NCBI GenBank assembly: GCA_022841375.1
Contig: JALHRQ010000006.1
Location: 133,819 to 197,818, forward strand
Source of the DNA: Burkholderiales bacterium
GTDB taxonomy: Bacteria > Pseudomonadota > Gammaproteobacteria > Burkholderiales > SG8-41
Length of the DNA stretch: 64,000 bases
Direction of reading: 5' to 3'
The notes beneath the pieces are model-generated. The model did not search any database. It saw nothing but the letters and a program-made list of their open reading frames with translations, and was not told the DNA's origin. Made by a program: the position numbers and the translations under genes. Of the stretch, positions 9,053-16,792 are shown piece after piece; within the stretch, counting starts at the first letter, position 1; every line of letters starts with the position of its first letter.

Positions 9053-9964
9053 TTACTTCGTGTGGCACGCCAGGCAAAGAGTGCTACTCGAGTTGCTGAC
9101 GCGCAGAAAGGTCGGATTAAACTGGCTGCCTGGGCCACCGGACGGCACCCCGTGCGGGTCATGGCAGGTAGCGCATTCGACCTCGAAGCCCTCACCGGTG
9201 TCATAAAGTCGTATCTCGTTTTTGTCGGGTCGTGAATTACCGTTGGTGTCGAAGAAACGGATATTGCTGAACGTGGCGGTTGTGCTCTTGAAATCTGCAT
9301 TCGATCCGTTGGCGGGGTAGCGCACGCCGACGGGATGGTCGTTACGGAGGTCGGTGCCGATCAAGAACGCCGAGAAGTCGGTCGCGCCCGCGCCGACAAC
9401 ACCCGCGGAGGATGAGTGGCACGTCATGCATTCGACCATATTGGCGTGCACGCTGGGCCCGAGCCCGGAGGGATTGCTCCACGTGCTCAGAAAACCGATG
9501 TTGGTGCTGGATGCCTGCGAGGCCAGATAGCGTCCCGAGCCGGGCATGTTGATAATCGAATCAATTGCAGTCTGACCATCGTGACATGACAGACAGGCCA
9601 GTGAATTGACCCCCGGCTGGGTGACAGGTTGAGTCATCGTAGAAGTGTTCAAAGCGCTGTAGACCTGATAAGTCGTGGGGACGATCGTGCGGTTCCATAG
9701 CGGTAACCTCGCGCCGGCGCCACTTGCAGATGCGCCATGGGGCGTATGGCAGTACACGCAGACTTCCCCGTAATCGCTGCGGTACTGATCCATCGTGATA
9801 CCGGCCGGCCCGCCGCCGCTGGACTGCCGTTGCGTCATATTGTGGCGCGTGTTGGCCACGCTGCCCTGATTGGAAAACTTGGTCGTTCTGTCGCCGTCGG
9901 CGCTGGCAATAAACGTGAGCACTAATCCGAGCAATATGGTCAGGAATTTTGCGGTTGTGCTCAT
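9053..9964 (-). CDS. Pentaheme c-type cytochrome, paralogue of the tetraheme filament-type cytochrome
   Basis: The 303-residue secreted protein has a signal peptide ending near residue 22 and five CXXCH motifs at residues 69, 124, 179, 264 and 297. There are exactly five other histidines (41, 76, 173, 210, 271), enough for bis-His ligation of every heme and none spare. The order RHN, CVYCHTPHG, PLWN, CLSCHDG, NDHPVG, CATCHDPHG, FLRVSN, CLACH matches the tetraheme protein at 14776-15633. The difference is one extra unit, CMTCH with its partner His173. This pattern is that of OmcE-like extracellular cytochromes. A sigma-54-like promoter lies 35 bases upstream. Polymerisation into a filament is inference. 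Confidence 0.9.
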   Translation of the reverse strand: MSTTAKFLTILLGLVLTFIASADGDRTTKFSNQGSVANTRHNMTQRQSSGGGPAGITMDQYRSDYGEVCVYCHTPHGASASGAGARLPLWNRTIVPTTYQVYSALNTSTMTQPVTQPGVNSLACLSCHDGQTAIDSIINMPGSGRYLASQASSTNIGFLSTWSNPSGLGPSVHANMVECMTCHSSSAGVVGAGATDFSAFLIGTDLRNDHPVGVRYPANGSNADFKSTTATFSNIRFFDTNGNSRPDKNEIRLYDTGEGFEVECATCHDPHGVPSGGPGSQFNPTFLRVSNSSSTLCLACHTK

Positions 9965-9998
9965 ATTTGGGAATATCTATCAAGAAGAGTAAGAAACA

Positions 9999-10015
9999 AG
10001 CAAAAATCGCGCCCT
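9999..10015 (-). promoter_or_regulatory. Sigma-54-type promoter for the pentaheme cytochrome
   Basis: Read on the minus strand, AGGGCGCGATTTTTGCT has the invariant GG and GC ten bases apart, a perfect -12 TTGCT and five of seven -24 positions. The predicted start is about 25 bases before the ATG. Confidence 0.5.
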
Positions 10016-10022
10016 TACTGCT

Positions 10023-11168
10023 TCAACCGGTCAGCTTCCCGCCTTTGAGCAAAATATCGGCTTCAAAATCCTTCAACGGCCGCAGCACTTCAATCTTGTT
10101 GAACAGCTGGTCTGCAATGTAAATACGACCCGTCTCGTCCACCGCAACACCGCTGACCAGACCATAGCGTCCTGGAAGGTCGCTGCGGCTTAATTGGCCG
10201 ACCGCCAATAGCAGTTGCCCCTTCGGGTCGAAGATTTGTACGTTGTTAAAGCTTGCGTCACTGACATAAACGTTGCCCTGTCCATCGACTGCCAATCCCC
10301 GGGGCCGGGCGAGATCGCCGAAGCCGATACCAACGCCGCCGAAACCGAATTTGAATTCGCCATCGGCTGTTAGCGCCTGCACGCGGAAATTGCCGGCGTC
10401 AAGCACGTATAAGGTGCCATCCGGAGCGCACGCGCCGGCGACCGGCACGTTGAATTCCCCATTGCGACTTCCTCGCTTCCCGATGTGGCGCAGGAACCGG
10501 CCTTCACCGTCGAACATAGCCACCCGATGCATATCGCTTTCGTTACTGGCACGGTCGATGGCATAAACGCGTGTACCAGCGGCATTCACGGCAACACCCG
10601 TAGGCCGTTCAAGCGTCTTGGCATCGCCAAACCGACGGACGAGCAGTCCCCAAGCGTCGTACATCATGATTTGGTGTAGACCGATGTCGGCTACGTAAAC
10701 GTTGGACCGTGCGTCAAGTGCTATGCCTATCGGTTTTTGCAACTGCCCCGGCTCGCGCCAGCCAAACACAAACACTTTGCGTCGTGGCACGTCGAAGGTA
10801 ACCACCCGCCGCTTGACACTGTCGGTAACGTAGATGCGACCCTGGTGCGCAGCAACCGCCACCGGTTTTTCGAATGCCGGGAGATTTGCGGAGCGATCAC
10901 CGGTGAGCATCTGCCGGATTTGGAGTTCCTTCACGTCGGCGAGAATATCGGCCGGTGTGCGCAGCGCGTGTTCGTAGAGGTAGCGCGGTCGATCCGGTGG
11001 ACGCGGCCAGAACGGGTGACGATCAACCTTGTCATCCGTTTTGAGGGGGGGCGCCGCGCAGCCCGCGAACACAAGTGCAGAACCGGCGAGCACGCTCAGC
11101 ACCATGCTTCTGCGTTCCAAATGAATCGCAGGATGCGCATCAACGACAAGTTGCTGACGTATGGCCAC
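10023..11168 (-). CDS. NHL-repeat beta-propeller lipoprotein, probably Tat-exported
   Basis: The 381-residue protein has an ERRSMVLS twin-arginine-like motif at residues 18-25 and a lipobox FAGC with Cys37, so it is a predicted lipoprotein. Residues about 95-370 are repeated NHL blades (KPIGIALDARSNVYVAD, RPRGLAVDGQGNVYVSD and so on) that should form a six-bladed propeller. It is a close paralogue of the protein at 13353-14471; both share the entry motif PRPPDRPRYLYEHA. NHL propellers bind other proteins or sugars. The gene precedes the pentaheme cytochrome by 58 bases in the same direction, so a role in handling or docking that cytochrome is likely (inference). Confidence 0.88.
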   Translation of the reverse strand: MAIRQQLVVDAHPAIHLERRSMVLSVLAGSALVFAGCAAPPLKTDDKVDRHPFWPRPPDRPRYLYEHALRTPADILADVKELQIRQMLTGDRSANLPAFEKPVAVAAHQGRIYVTDSVKRRVVTFDVPRRKVFVFGWREPGQLQKPIGIALDARSNVYVADIGLHQIMMYDAWGLLVRRFGDAKTLERPTGVAVNAAGTRVYAIDRASNESDMHRVAMFDGEGRFLRHIGKRGSRNGEFNVPVAGACAPDGTLYVLDAGNFRVQALTADGEFKFGFGGVGIGFGDLARPRGLAVDGQGNVYVSDASFNNVQIFDPKGQLLLAVGQLSRSDLPGRYGLVSGVAVDETGRIYIADQLFNKIEVLRPLKDFEADILLKGGKLTG

Positions 11169-11299
11169 GGTAGCGCATCTACCTGCTGTGTTTACAGTCG
11201 AAGGGGCAATAGTGAGGCATGAGGAGAGTTAACTACACAAACGAGATGAGAAGTCATTCAGAAATATAAAATATAAATAAAATCATATGGTTATACACG

Positions 11300-11317
11300 C
11301 TGACAGTGAACTGTCAG
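11300..11317. repeat. Inverted repeat in the gap between cytochrome and NHL genes
   Basis: A CTGACAGT-GA-ACTGTCAG palindrome, then GCGGGCC and five T on the plus strand and AT-rich sequence on the minus side. It could be a weak terminator after the diheme cytochrome gene or an operator. The rest of the 260-base gap shows nothing else clear. Confidence 0.4.
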
Positions 11318-11428
11318 GCGGGCCTTTTTCTCGTATGGCCCAGATAGTTCTCGCGTGTCATTTTCTCATCGCGTTCCCATCAATCAGGTCACGCGGGTGG
11401 GATTCCACAATGCACCGATTCAGTCCGC

Positions 11429-12163
11429 TCATTGCCGTCCGCTGCGAGGCAGATTCGCTTGAGGCGCCTCTCCAGTCCGACCCGCGTGCAATTCCCACGC
11501 CACGCTGTCTTCACTGGCGCGGCCCCTGTCATGACAGCTTACGCAAGAGGCGAGATACAAGCGCTTGCCAGCGGCTTGGCGTGCGCTTAACTGATCCCAC
11601 GCTGTGTCGACGCCAAGTTCGCCGGTGGCGAACGCATACGCGTCAAGGTAGCGTTCGTGTTCCGGCCAACCGTTTGCGGCGGTGTGATATCGGGTATTGA
11701 CCGCCTTGCGCACCATGAATTCCTCGCGAACGAAATCGGTGACCAACTCTATCTCGCGCGATGTAAGGATGCCGCGAAAACCCGCCATTCCTGTGCCGGC
11801 ATGACCGTCGCGTATGGTTACTGTCATAGATGCGCGGCTCATTTTGCCGGGGTCGATAACGGTAAAATCACGTGGCTTGGGATCTAGGAACGTGCTGGCG
11901 AGCGTGCGTGCGTCACCAGAATACCCGTGGCAATAGTAGCAGCGGAAGTTGTAGATCGCCCTGCCGGCCTCGAGATCTGTCGCGTGTGTTTGGGTCGAAT
12001 TGGGGAGGGCAGAACCGGGGGCCGCATTCGGTTGACAGCCCGTTACAAGCAGCGTAACGAGCATCATCACTGCGAGCGTCAGGTGGTGCAACTTATGCGG
12101 CTCGCGGTCATTTGGCGCTCTTACCCACGGCGACCGCGGCTGACGGCTGCACAAATGTGACAA
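11429..12163 (-). CDS. Diheme class I cytochrome c lipoprotein
   Basis: Two CXXCH motifs (CYYCH and CVSCH) lie in two cytochrome c domains. A hydrophobic stretch MMLVTLLVTGC forms a lipobox, so the mature protein should be membrane-anchored in the periplasm. The first domain has the PKPRDFT and GTGMAGF elements shared with the triheme protein encoded just upstream. Its reading frame overlaps that gene by 56 bases if the outer ATG is used. An in-frame TTG at 12091 would give a more normal lipoprotein leader of about 18 residues and may be the real start. The second domain is short: it ends soon after the heme motif and lacks an obvious Met ligand. It is probably a periplasmic electron carrier of the island. 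Confidence 0.82.
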   Translation of the reverse strand: MSHLCSRQPRSPWVRAPNDREPHKLHHLTLAVMMLVTLLVTGCQPNAAPGSALPNSTQTHATDLEAGRAIYNFRCYYCHGYSGDARTLASTFLDPKPRDFTVIDPGKMSRASMTVTIRDGHAGTGMAGFRGILTSREIELVTDFVREEFMVRKAVNTRYHTAANGWPEHERYLDAYAFATGELGVDTAWDQLSARQAAGKRLYLASCVSCHDRGRASEDSVAWELHAGRTGEAPQANLPRSGRQ

Positions 12164-13154
12164 ACACGTATTCCGTTACATCCGCAATCTCCTGCGGGGT
12201 GAGCACTTTATCCCATGCAGACATTTCAGTCCCTTGCTTTCCCTTGGCGATGCCGGCGTACAGCACCGGGCGGTTAAGCAGTTGACGCGATGCCTTATCG
12301 ATGAAGTTACGGGGTCTGGGTCGGATGAAGTGCGCACGCGGCCCCTGTCCGTCACCTTTCGCGCCGTGACAGGTAGCACAATTGGCGAGAAATAATTTCC
12401 CGCCGCGTGCACGGTCCCCGGAAAGCGCATCGGGCAGGGGAAGTGCCAAATCAGCCTTGGTCGCAGCTACGACATCCTTTTCCCGGCCTCCATGCGCCGA
12501 GGTGCCCGATATACTCGCGGCGTCAATCTGCATGAACGCAGTGCGGATGTAATCCACAATAGCCTCTATTTCTGCAGGCCTTAGTTGCGTGGAGAAACCC
12601 GCCATGGCAGTTCCCGGCTTGCCGTGAGTGGCGACCGTGATCATGGTGGCGCGAGTCAGCTCCTTTCGGGAGGCCGCTGTGGAGAAGTCGCGCGGCGGAC
12701 GCGCCATGTTTCCGCTGGCCCACGCCGCACCCTGGCCGCGGTCGCCGTGACAAACCGAGCAATTCTGAATGTAGAGCGTGCGGCCGGGCCCAACATCTAC
12801 ATTCATGAAGGCAGTGCGGATGTAATCCACCACGCCCGCAATATCCTGCTCGCTCAGCTGCGTTTTCCAGCCTACCATCGCAGTGCCTGGTTTGCCGTCA
12901 CGCGTCACCGTAATCATGTAGTCGCGCGGTAGTTTTATGTTGGACGCGGTGAAGTCCCGCGGCGGTGGTGTGAGGCTGTTGCGTGCGCGGCTGAGGCCGT
13001 TGCCGCGGTCCCCGTGGCAGACCGAACAATAATTATGGTAAATCGTTTCGGGGCGCGTTTTTCCCGTGGCCGCTTTCGTTTCTGCCCCGAACGCGTTGCC
13101 GACAAGCATGCACGTCAGTAGAAGCAATAAATCTGAAAATGCCCTGGTTTTCAT
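12108..13154 (-). CDS. Triheme cytochrome made of three class I cytochrome c domains
   Basis: ATG 13154 gives a clean signal peptide (MKTRAFSDLLLLLTCMLVGNAFGA) and a 348-residue protein; the frame is open upstream, but that part is not leader-like. Three domains follow, each with CXXCH (CSVCH, CSVCH, CATCH) and a PPRDF or RPRNF loop. The first two also carry GKPGTAMVGW or GKPGTAMAGF, supplying the Met ligand; the third has GKQGTEMSAW. Domains one and two are very alike, suggesting tandem duplication. The gene is divergent from the NHL gene at 13353 and overlaps the next minus-strand cytochrome. It should act as a periplasmic electron shuttle. Confidence 0.88.
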   Translation of the reverse strand: MKTRAFSDLLLLLTCMLVGNAFGAETKAATGKTRPETIYHNYCSVCHGDRGNGLSRARNSLTPPPRDFTASNIKLPRDYMITVTRDGKPGTAMVGWKTQLSEQDIAGVVDYIRTAFMNVDVGPGRTLYIQNCSVCHGDRGQGAAWASGNMARPPRDFSTAASRKELTRATMITVATHGKPGTAMAGFSTQLRPAEIEAIVDYIRTAFMQIDAASISGTSAHGGREKDVVAATKADLALPLPDALSGDRARGGKLFLANCATCHGAKGDGQGPRAHFIRPRPRNFIDKASRQLLNRPVLYAGIAKGKQGTEMSAWDKVLTPQEIADVTEYVFVTFVQPSAAVAVGKSAK

Positions 13155-13225
13155 GATGGTTTGCATTGTAAAGCAAGAATCGCACCCGTCTATTGTTGCC
13201 GCATGGAGCATTCCTTCAGGGTTAG

Positions 13226-13242
13226 TTGGAACGCTATTTGCG
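13226..13242 (+). promoter_or_regulatory. Sigma-54-type promoter for the Tat NHL lipoprotein
   Basis: TTGGAACGCTATTTGCG has the GG-N10-GC frame, six of seven -24 positions and a perfect TTGC at -12. It lies about 110 bases before the start codon, in the divergent gap. Confidence 0.5.
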
Positions 13243-13352
13243 TGAGGATGGGTCATCGAAGCAGTTAAAGCTTCAGTTTTGGTTGCCAAGTTGGTGCGGC
13301 GGCTCGCAACGCTATTAATATGACGCTTCACACTTGGACAAGGAGTGCGTGC

Positions 13353-14471
13353 ATGAGCAGACGAAAGTTTCTCGGCGGCGCAGCTGCGCTACTCGCAACC
13401 GCGGTTGCCGGCTGTGCGCCGGTCCAAGTGGTAACGCGACGCGATACCGGGCCGCTGGTATTCCCCAAACCCCCGGACGACCCGCGCTTTTATTACGAAC
13501 GTACGATTTATAGCAGCGTTGACGTGGTCTCAGATGAACAGACATCCCAGTTCCGGCGCCTGGTTACCGGTGAAACCCGCAGGGGTGCGGGTCTTGCCAA
13601 ACCCTATGCAGTTGCGGTTCATCAGGGCCGTATCTTTCTCTCGGATTCGGTGGAACGATTCATCAAAGTATTCGACGTTCCGAAGGGGCGTCACTTCAAT
13701 ATCGGCGGCGATGAGCCCGGACTCCTGCAGAAACCATTGGGCATAGATGTAGATCGTCAGGGCAATCTGTATGTAGCGGACGCCAGCGCAAAGGCGATTA
13801 TGATTTACGACCGCGATGGCAAGTTTCTGCGCAAGATTGGTGGCAGCGCAAAGGATAAATGGTTTGACCGTCTGACGAGTGTAACCGTCGATCCCAAAGG
13901 TGACCGTGTCTACGTGACCGATATTGGTGGAGTAAGTTCCGAGGCGCACCGTATACGTGTGTTCGATCCGGAAAGCGGCAAGCATTTGTTTGATTTCGGC
14001 AAACGCGGCACAGGCCCCGGTGAATTCAATTTACCCCGCGACGTGGCGGTGGGACGCGATGGGCAACTCTACGTCGTCGACAGCGGTAATTTCCGCATTC
14101 AGGTGTTCGATCGCAACGGCAGGTATTTGCAAGCCTTCGGGCGCGTTGGGCGTCAGGTCGGCCAGTTTGCGCGACCCAAGGAAGCCGCTACCGACAGGGA
14201 AGGCAATCTTTACGTAGTGGACACCGCGTTCGGTAATATTCAGATATTTAATCCCGATGGCGAGCTGCTGATGTTCATGGGCGACCGTTCGGAGCAGGAC
14301 GGCCCTGCCAAATATATGTTGCCGTCCGGCGTCTACGTCGACGAAGACGGTCGTGTTTATATGGTTGATCAGTGGTTCCGCAAGGTCGATGTTTTTCGTC
14401 CTGCCGGGTTGAAACCCCAGGATGGGTATCTCGGGCGTATGACTGCCAGCAAGCCAATGATTAAGCAATAG
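13353..14471 (+). CDS. NHL-repeat beta-propeller lipoprotein with Tat signal
   Basis: An AAGGAG ribosome binding site 8-9 bases upstream selects ATG 13353. The 372-residue product opens with SRRKFLGG, a classical twin-arginine motif, followed by AVAGC, a lipobox with Cys21. Export in folded form and lipid anchoring are predicted. The rest is an NHL six-bladed propeller (KPLGIDVDRQGNLYVAD, LPRDVAVGRDGQLYVVD, RPKEAATDREGNLYVVD). Its position just before the tetraheme cytochrome, in the same direction, mirrors the NHL-pentaheme pair at 9053-11168. I infer that each filament-type cytochrome has its own propeller partner. Confidence 0.9.
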   Translation: MSRRKFLGGAAALLATAVAGCAPVQVVTRRDTGPLVFPKPPDDPRFYYERTIYSSVDVVSDEQTSQFRRLVTGETRRGAGLAKPYAVAVHQGRIFLSDSVERFIKVFDVPKGRHFNIGGDEPGLLQKPLGIDVDRQGNLYVADASAKAIMIYDRDGKFLRKIGGSAKDKWFDRLTSVTVDPKGDRVYVTDIGGVSSEAHRIRVFDPESGKHLFDFGKRGTGPGEFNLPRDVAVGRDGQLYVVDSGNFRIQVFDRNGRYLQAFGRVGRQVGQFARPKEAATDREGNLYVVDTAFGNIQIFNPDGELLMFMGDRSEQDGPAKYMLPSGVYVDEDGRVYMVDQWFRKVDVFRPAGLKPQDGYLGRMTASKPMIKQ

Positions 14472-14508
14472 CTTGTTAACACTGTGCATTTAGTCACTGC
14501 GACAAATC

Positions 14509-14566
14509 CCGGGTATGGGAATCCCCTGTTCCCATTTTCGAGAAAAACGGCGCCGGGAATACCCGG
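14509..14566. promoter_or_regulatory. Candidate enhancer (upstream activating) sites for the tetraheme promoter
   Basis: Two related palindromic sites, ATGGGAATCCCCTG at 14515-14528 and CCGGGAATACCCGG at 14553-14566, lie inside an 8-base inverted repeat (CCGGGTAT with ATACCCGG). They sit about 130-180 bases before the predicted sigma-54 start, the usual distance for an NtrC-family activator. A near-identical site is at 36335-36348. Confidence 0.5.
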
Positions 14567-14667
14567 CTGATGGTCCCAACGGCATTCTGTGTCCGGGCAA
14601 TGTGACTTTTTGCCTATATATCGGTTCATTAGACGGTGCGAGCACAGGATGACGGCGATATTGGGTT

Positions 14668-14684
14668 CTGGCACGAATGCTGCT
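14668..14684 (+). promoter_or_regulatory. Sigma-54-type promoter for the tetraheme cytochrome
   Basis: CTGGCACGAATGCTGCT matches the YTGGCACGRNNNTTGCW consensus except for one base in the -12 element. Predicted start is near 14695, giving a leader of about 80 bases. The remainder of the 304-base gap before the gene holds the enhancer candidates and no gene. Confidence 0.72.
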
Positions 14685-14775
14685 CTTTAAGGGTTGTGAC
14701 GCACGGCTTTTTTAGGAGCGAGACGGTTTCGCCGGCTGTTGCGAGTATTTAACCCTTGAAAGGGGGTATTCCATC

Positions 14776-15633
14776 ATGAAAACCTCAATGCAGTTGTTTG
14801 CCCTCGGAACATGGACCAAAGCAATCGCTGCGTCAGCAGTGGTGCTGACTACAATGATCGCGGGACAGGCAGTAGCGGCTGGTATCGCTGATACCAAGCA
14901 CAACCTCGGCACGAGCAATCCGAGGGTAGGTGAGAACCGCGTTAGTGCCGGTACCGAAGAAATCTGTGTGTTTTGCCACACGCCACACGGCGCGGATACC
15001 ACAGCGCCGGCGCCCCTGTGGAACAAGCGACTGACAACCGGTGCGGCTTATTCAACCTACGCCACTCTGAATTCGAGCACCATAGACGGCACCATGTTGG
15101 CCGTGGGTTCGGTCTCGCTGGCCTGTCTGTCGTGCCATGACGGCACTCAAGCCATGGATAATATTATCAACGCGCCAGGTTCCGGTGGTTATGACGTCAC
15201 GGGAGGTGGATCAACCGGTTTGGGTTACACGTGGGCAGGGCCCCGGGTTGACGCCGACGGCAAAATGACCGGCATTGCGAATTTAGGTGCGGATCTCAGC
15301 AACGATCACCCGATCGGCATCCAATACTGTGGCGGTGGCCCCAATGCTACAACGCCGACCGGTGCATGCACGGATACCGACTTCGTGGCGCCTCAAAATG
15401 CCACGATCAACACCAATCTCGTTTGGTGGGTCGATACGTCGGGAGGTACTGCAGGTACTCGTCAGCGTACCGACATGTTGCTCTATACCCGCAGTTTTGG
15501 AGGCACCAACGGGCCGTCGGTAGAATGCGGCAGCTGCCACGATCCGCATGCGCCGGCGGTAGGCACGCAAGTAGCATTCCTGCGGGTTTCGAATGCGGGC
15601 AGCGCGCTGTGTCTGGCCTGTCATGTGAAATAG
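14776..15633 (+). CDS. Tetraheme c-type cytochrome, candidate extracellular filament subunit (OmcE-like)
   Basis: The 285-residue protein has a signal peptide ending near AVA35 and four CXXCH motifs at 64, 117, 251 and 279. The only other histidines are 42, 71, 178 and 258, so there are exactly eight His for four bis-His hemes. The motif series KHN, CVFCHTPHG, PLWN, CLSCHDG, NDHPIG, CGSCHDPH, FLRVSN, CLACH resembles OmcE of Geobacter and its relatives, which stack hemes end to end in polymers. Cys185 and Cys198 are an extra pair that could form a disulfide. A good GAAAGGGGG ribosome binding site precedes ATG. It has its own sigma-54-like promoter and a strong terminator, consistent with high separate expression. 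Filament formation is inference. Confidence 0.92.
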   Translation: MKTSMQLFALGTWTKAIAASAVVLTTMIAGQAVAAGIADTKHNLGTSNPRVGENRVSAGTEEICVFCHTPHGADTTAPAPLWNKRLTTGAAYSTYATLNSSTIDGTMLAVGSVSLACLSCHDGTQAMDNIINAPGSGGYDVTGGGSTGLGYTWAGPRVDADGKMTGIANLGADLSNDHPIGIQYCGGGPNATTPTGACTDTDFVAPQNATINTNLVWWVDTSGGTAGTRQRTDMLLYTRSFGGTNGPSVECGSCHDPHAPAVGTQVAFLRVSNAGSALCLACHVK

Positions 15634-15658
15634 GATCGGGAGCCCGGCACTAGGTAGG

Positions 15659-15691
15659 CGGGTCGGGCGAGCAGCCCGACCCGTTTTTTTT
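15659..15691 (+). terminator. Strong intrinsic terminator after the tetraheme cytochrome
   Basis: A perfect 10-base stem (CGGGTCGGGC with GCCCGACCCG), 5-base loop and eight T. It separates the cytochrome from the downstream operon, which starts 25 bases later without a visible promoter of its own. Confidence 0.9.
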
Positions 15692-15715
15692 GACGATCCG
15701 CGAACGGAAATTATC

Positions 15716-16753
15716 ATGAGACGTACTCTAAGTTGTGCTGGCTGCGCCGTATTGTTTGCGGCCATGCCGTGGGTCGCCTTGGCTGCGGCGCCAGTGGAAT
15801 CCTCCGTGCAAAAGCCGGCGCATCCTGCGGCGGCAGTATTCGCCAGTGTGAACAACTCGGTAATCACCGTGCAGGAATATGAAACGGCAGTTGCGCAGGC
15901 CGCCCGCCAGAAGTTCTACCACCGCACTCCCGACGGCGACAAGCTGGCTGAACTACAGCGCGAAGTGGCGGATAACCTGATTAATCATCGGCTGTTGATC
16001 GCGGAAAGCAAGCGCCGCGGTGTCGTACCCGATCAACAGAGCGTGCAGAAGCAGATTGCCGTATACGATGAGCGGTACAAAGATAGTCCACAGTGGAAAA
16101 GCAATCGCGCGCAAATGCTGCCGCCGTTGAAAGCGGAGCTTGAGCTGCGCAGTTCACTTGAAAGTCTCGAAAAGCAGGTTCGCGGGACGGCTGACCCCAC
16201 CGAACAACGGCTGCGCGCCTACTATGACAGTCATCACGATCTTTTCACGCAACCGGAGCAGGTGCAACTGTCGATAATACTCCTCAAGGTGGACCCGTCG
16301 GCGCCGCGCCTGACATGGGACAAGGCGCGCGAGGAAGCGCAGACCATACTGAAACGACTGAAGGGCGGAATGGCGTTCGCGCAACTGGCACAACTGCATT
16401 CTGCCGATGGGAGCGCGCAGAAGGGCGGTGACATGGGATACGTACATCGCGGCGTACTGCCCCCTGCCGCGCAGGAGGCCATTGACAAGCTGCAAGCGGG
16501 CATGGTCACGGAAGCTGTGACCTTGCTCGAAGGCGTGGCGCTTTTCCGGCTGGAAGATCGCAAGCCGGCCCAATTGCGCAACTTCGCAGACGTGCGTGTG
16601 CGTGCGGCCGACCTGTGGCGGCGTGAGCAGAGCGAGGCCAAGTGGAAGGACTTCCTCGCATCCTTGCGCAAGGCGGCGGTCATCAAAATCGATACGACGC
16701 GCTACCCGGGTCTGGGCGCGGTGCAAGCGGCTCAACTTGATGCAAGGCGATAA
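15716..16753 (+). CDS. Periplasmic peptidyl-prolyl isomerase, PpiC/SurA type
   Basis: The 345-residue product has a signal peptide (cleavage near residue 24), a SurA-N-like helical chaperone segment with the VNNSVITVQEYE entry (about 40-170), a parvulin domain at about 180-285 (LSIILLKV, FAQLAQLHSAD, GGDMGYV, PPAAQEAI) and a C-terminal helical segment. It should act as a foldase or chaperone in the periplasm. The next gene is an outer-membrane barrel and the one before is a secreted cytochrome. A dedicated chaperone for one of these is the simplest role. From memory, PPIases also accompany extracellular cytochrome genes in Geobacter; I have not checked this. Confidence 0.88.
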   Translation: MRRTLSCAGCAVLFAAMPWVALAAAPVESSVQKPAHPAAAVFASVNNSVITVQEYETAVAQAARQKFYHRTPDGDKLAELQREVADNLINHRLLIAESKRRGVVPDQQSVQKQIAVYDERYKDSPQWKSNRAQMLPPLKAELELRSSLESLEKQVRGTADPTEQRLRAYYDSHHDLFTQPEQVQLSIILLKVDPSAPRLTWDKAREEAQTILKRLKGGMAFAQLAQLHSADGSAQKGGDMGYVHRGVLPPAAQEAIDKLQAGMVTEAVTLLEGVALFRLEDRKPAQLRNFADVRVRAADLWRREQSEAKWKDFLASLRKAAVIKIDTTRYPGLGAVQAAQLDARR

Positions 16754-16792
16754 TTTATTGTCTATCAATTGTTGCTGCGTGGAGCCCAGCGC

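Noticed and set aside
13171-13188. Sigma-54-like element on the minus strand before the triheme cytochrome
   Set aside because: The -12 side is perfect but the -24 side matches only four of seven, and the predicted start would leave a leader of about seven bases.
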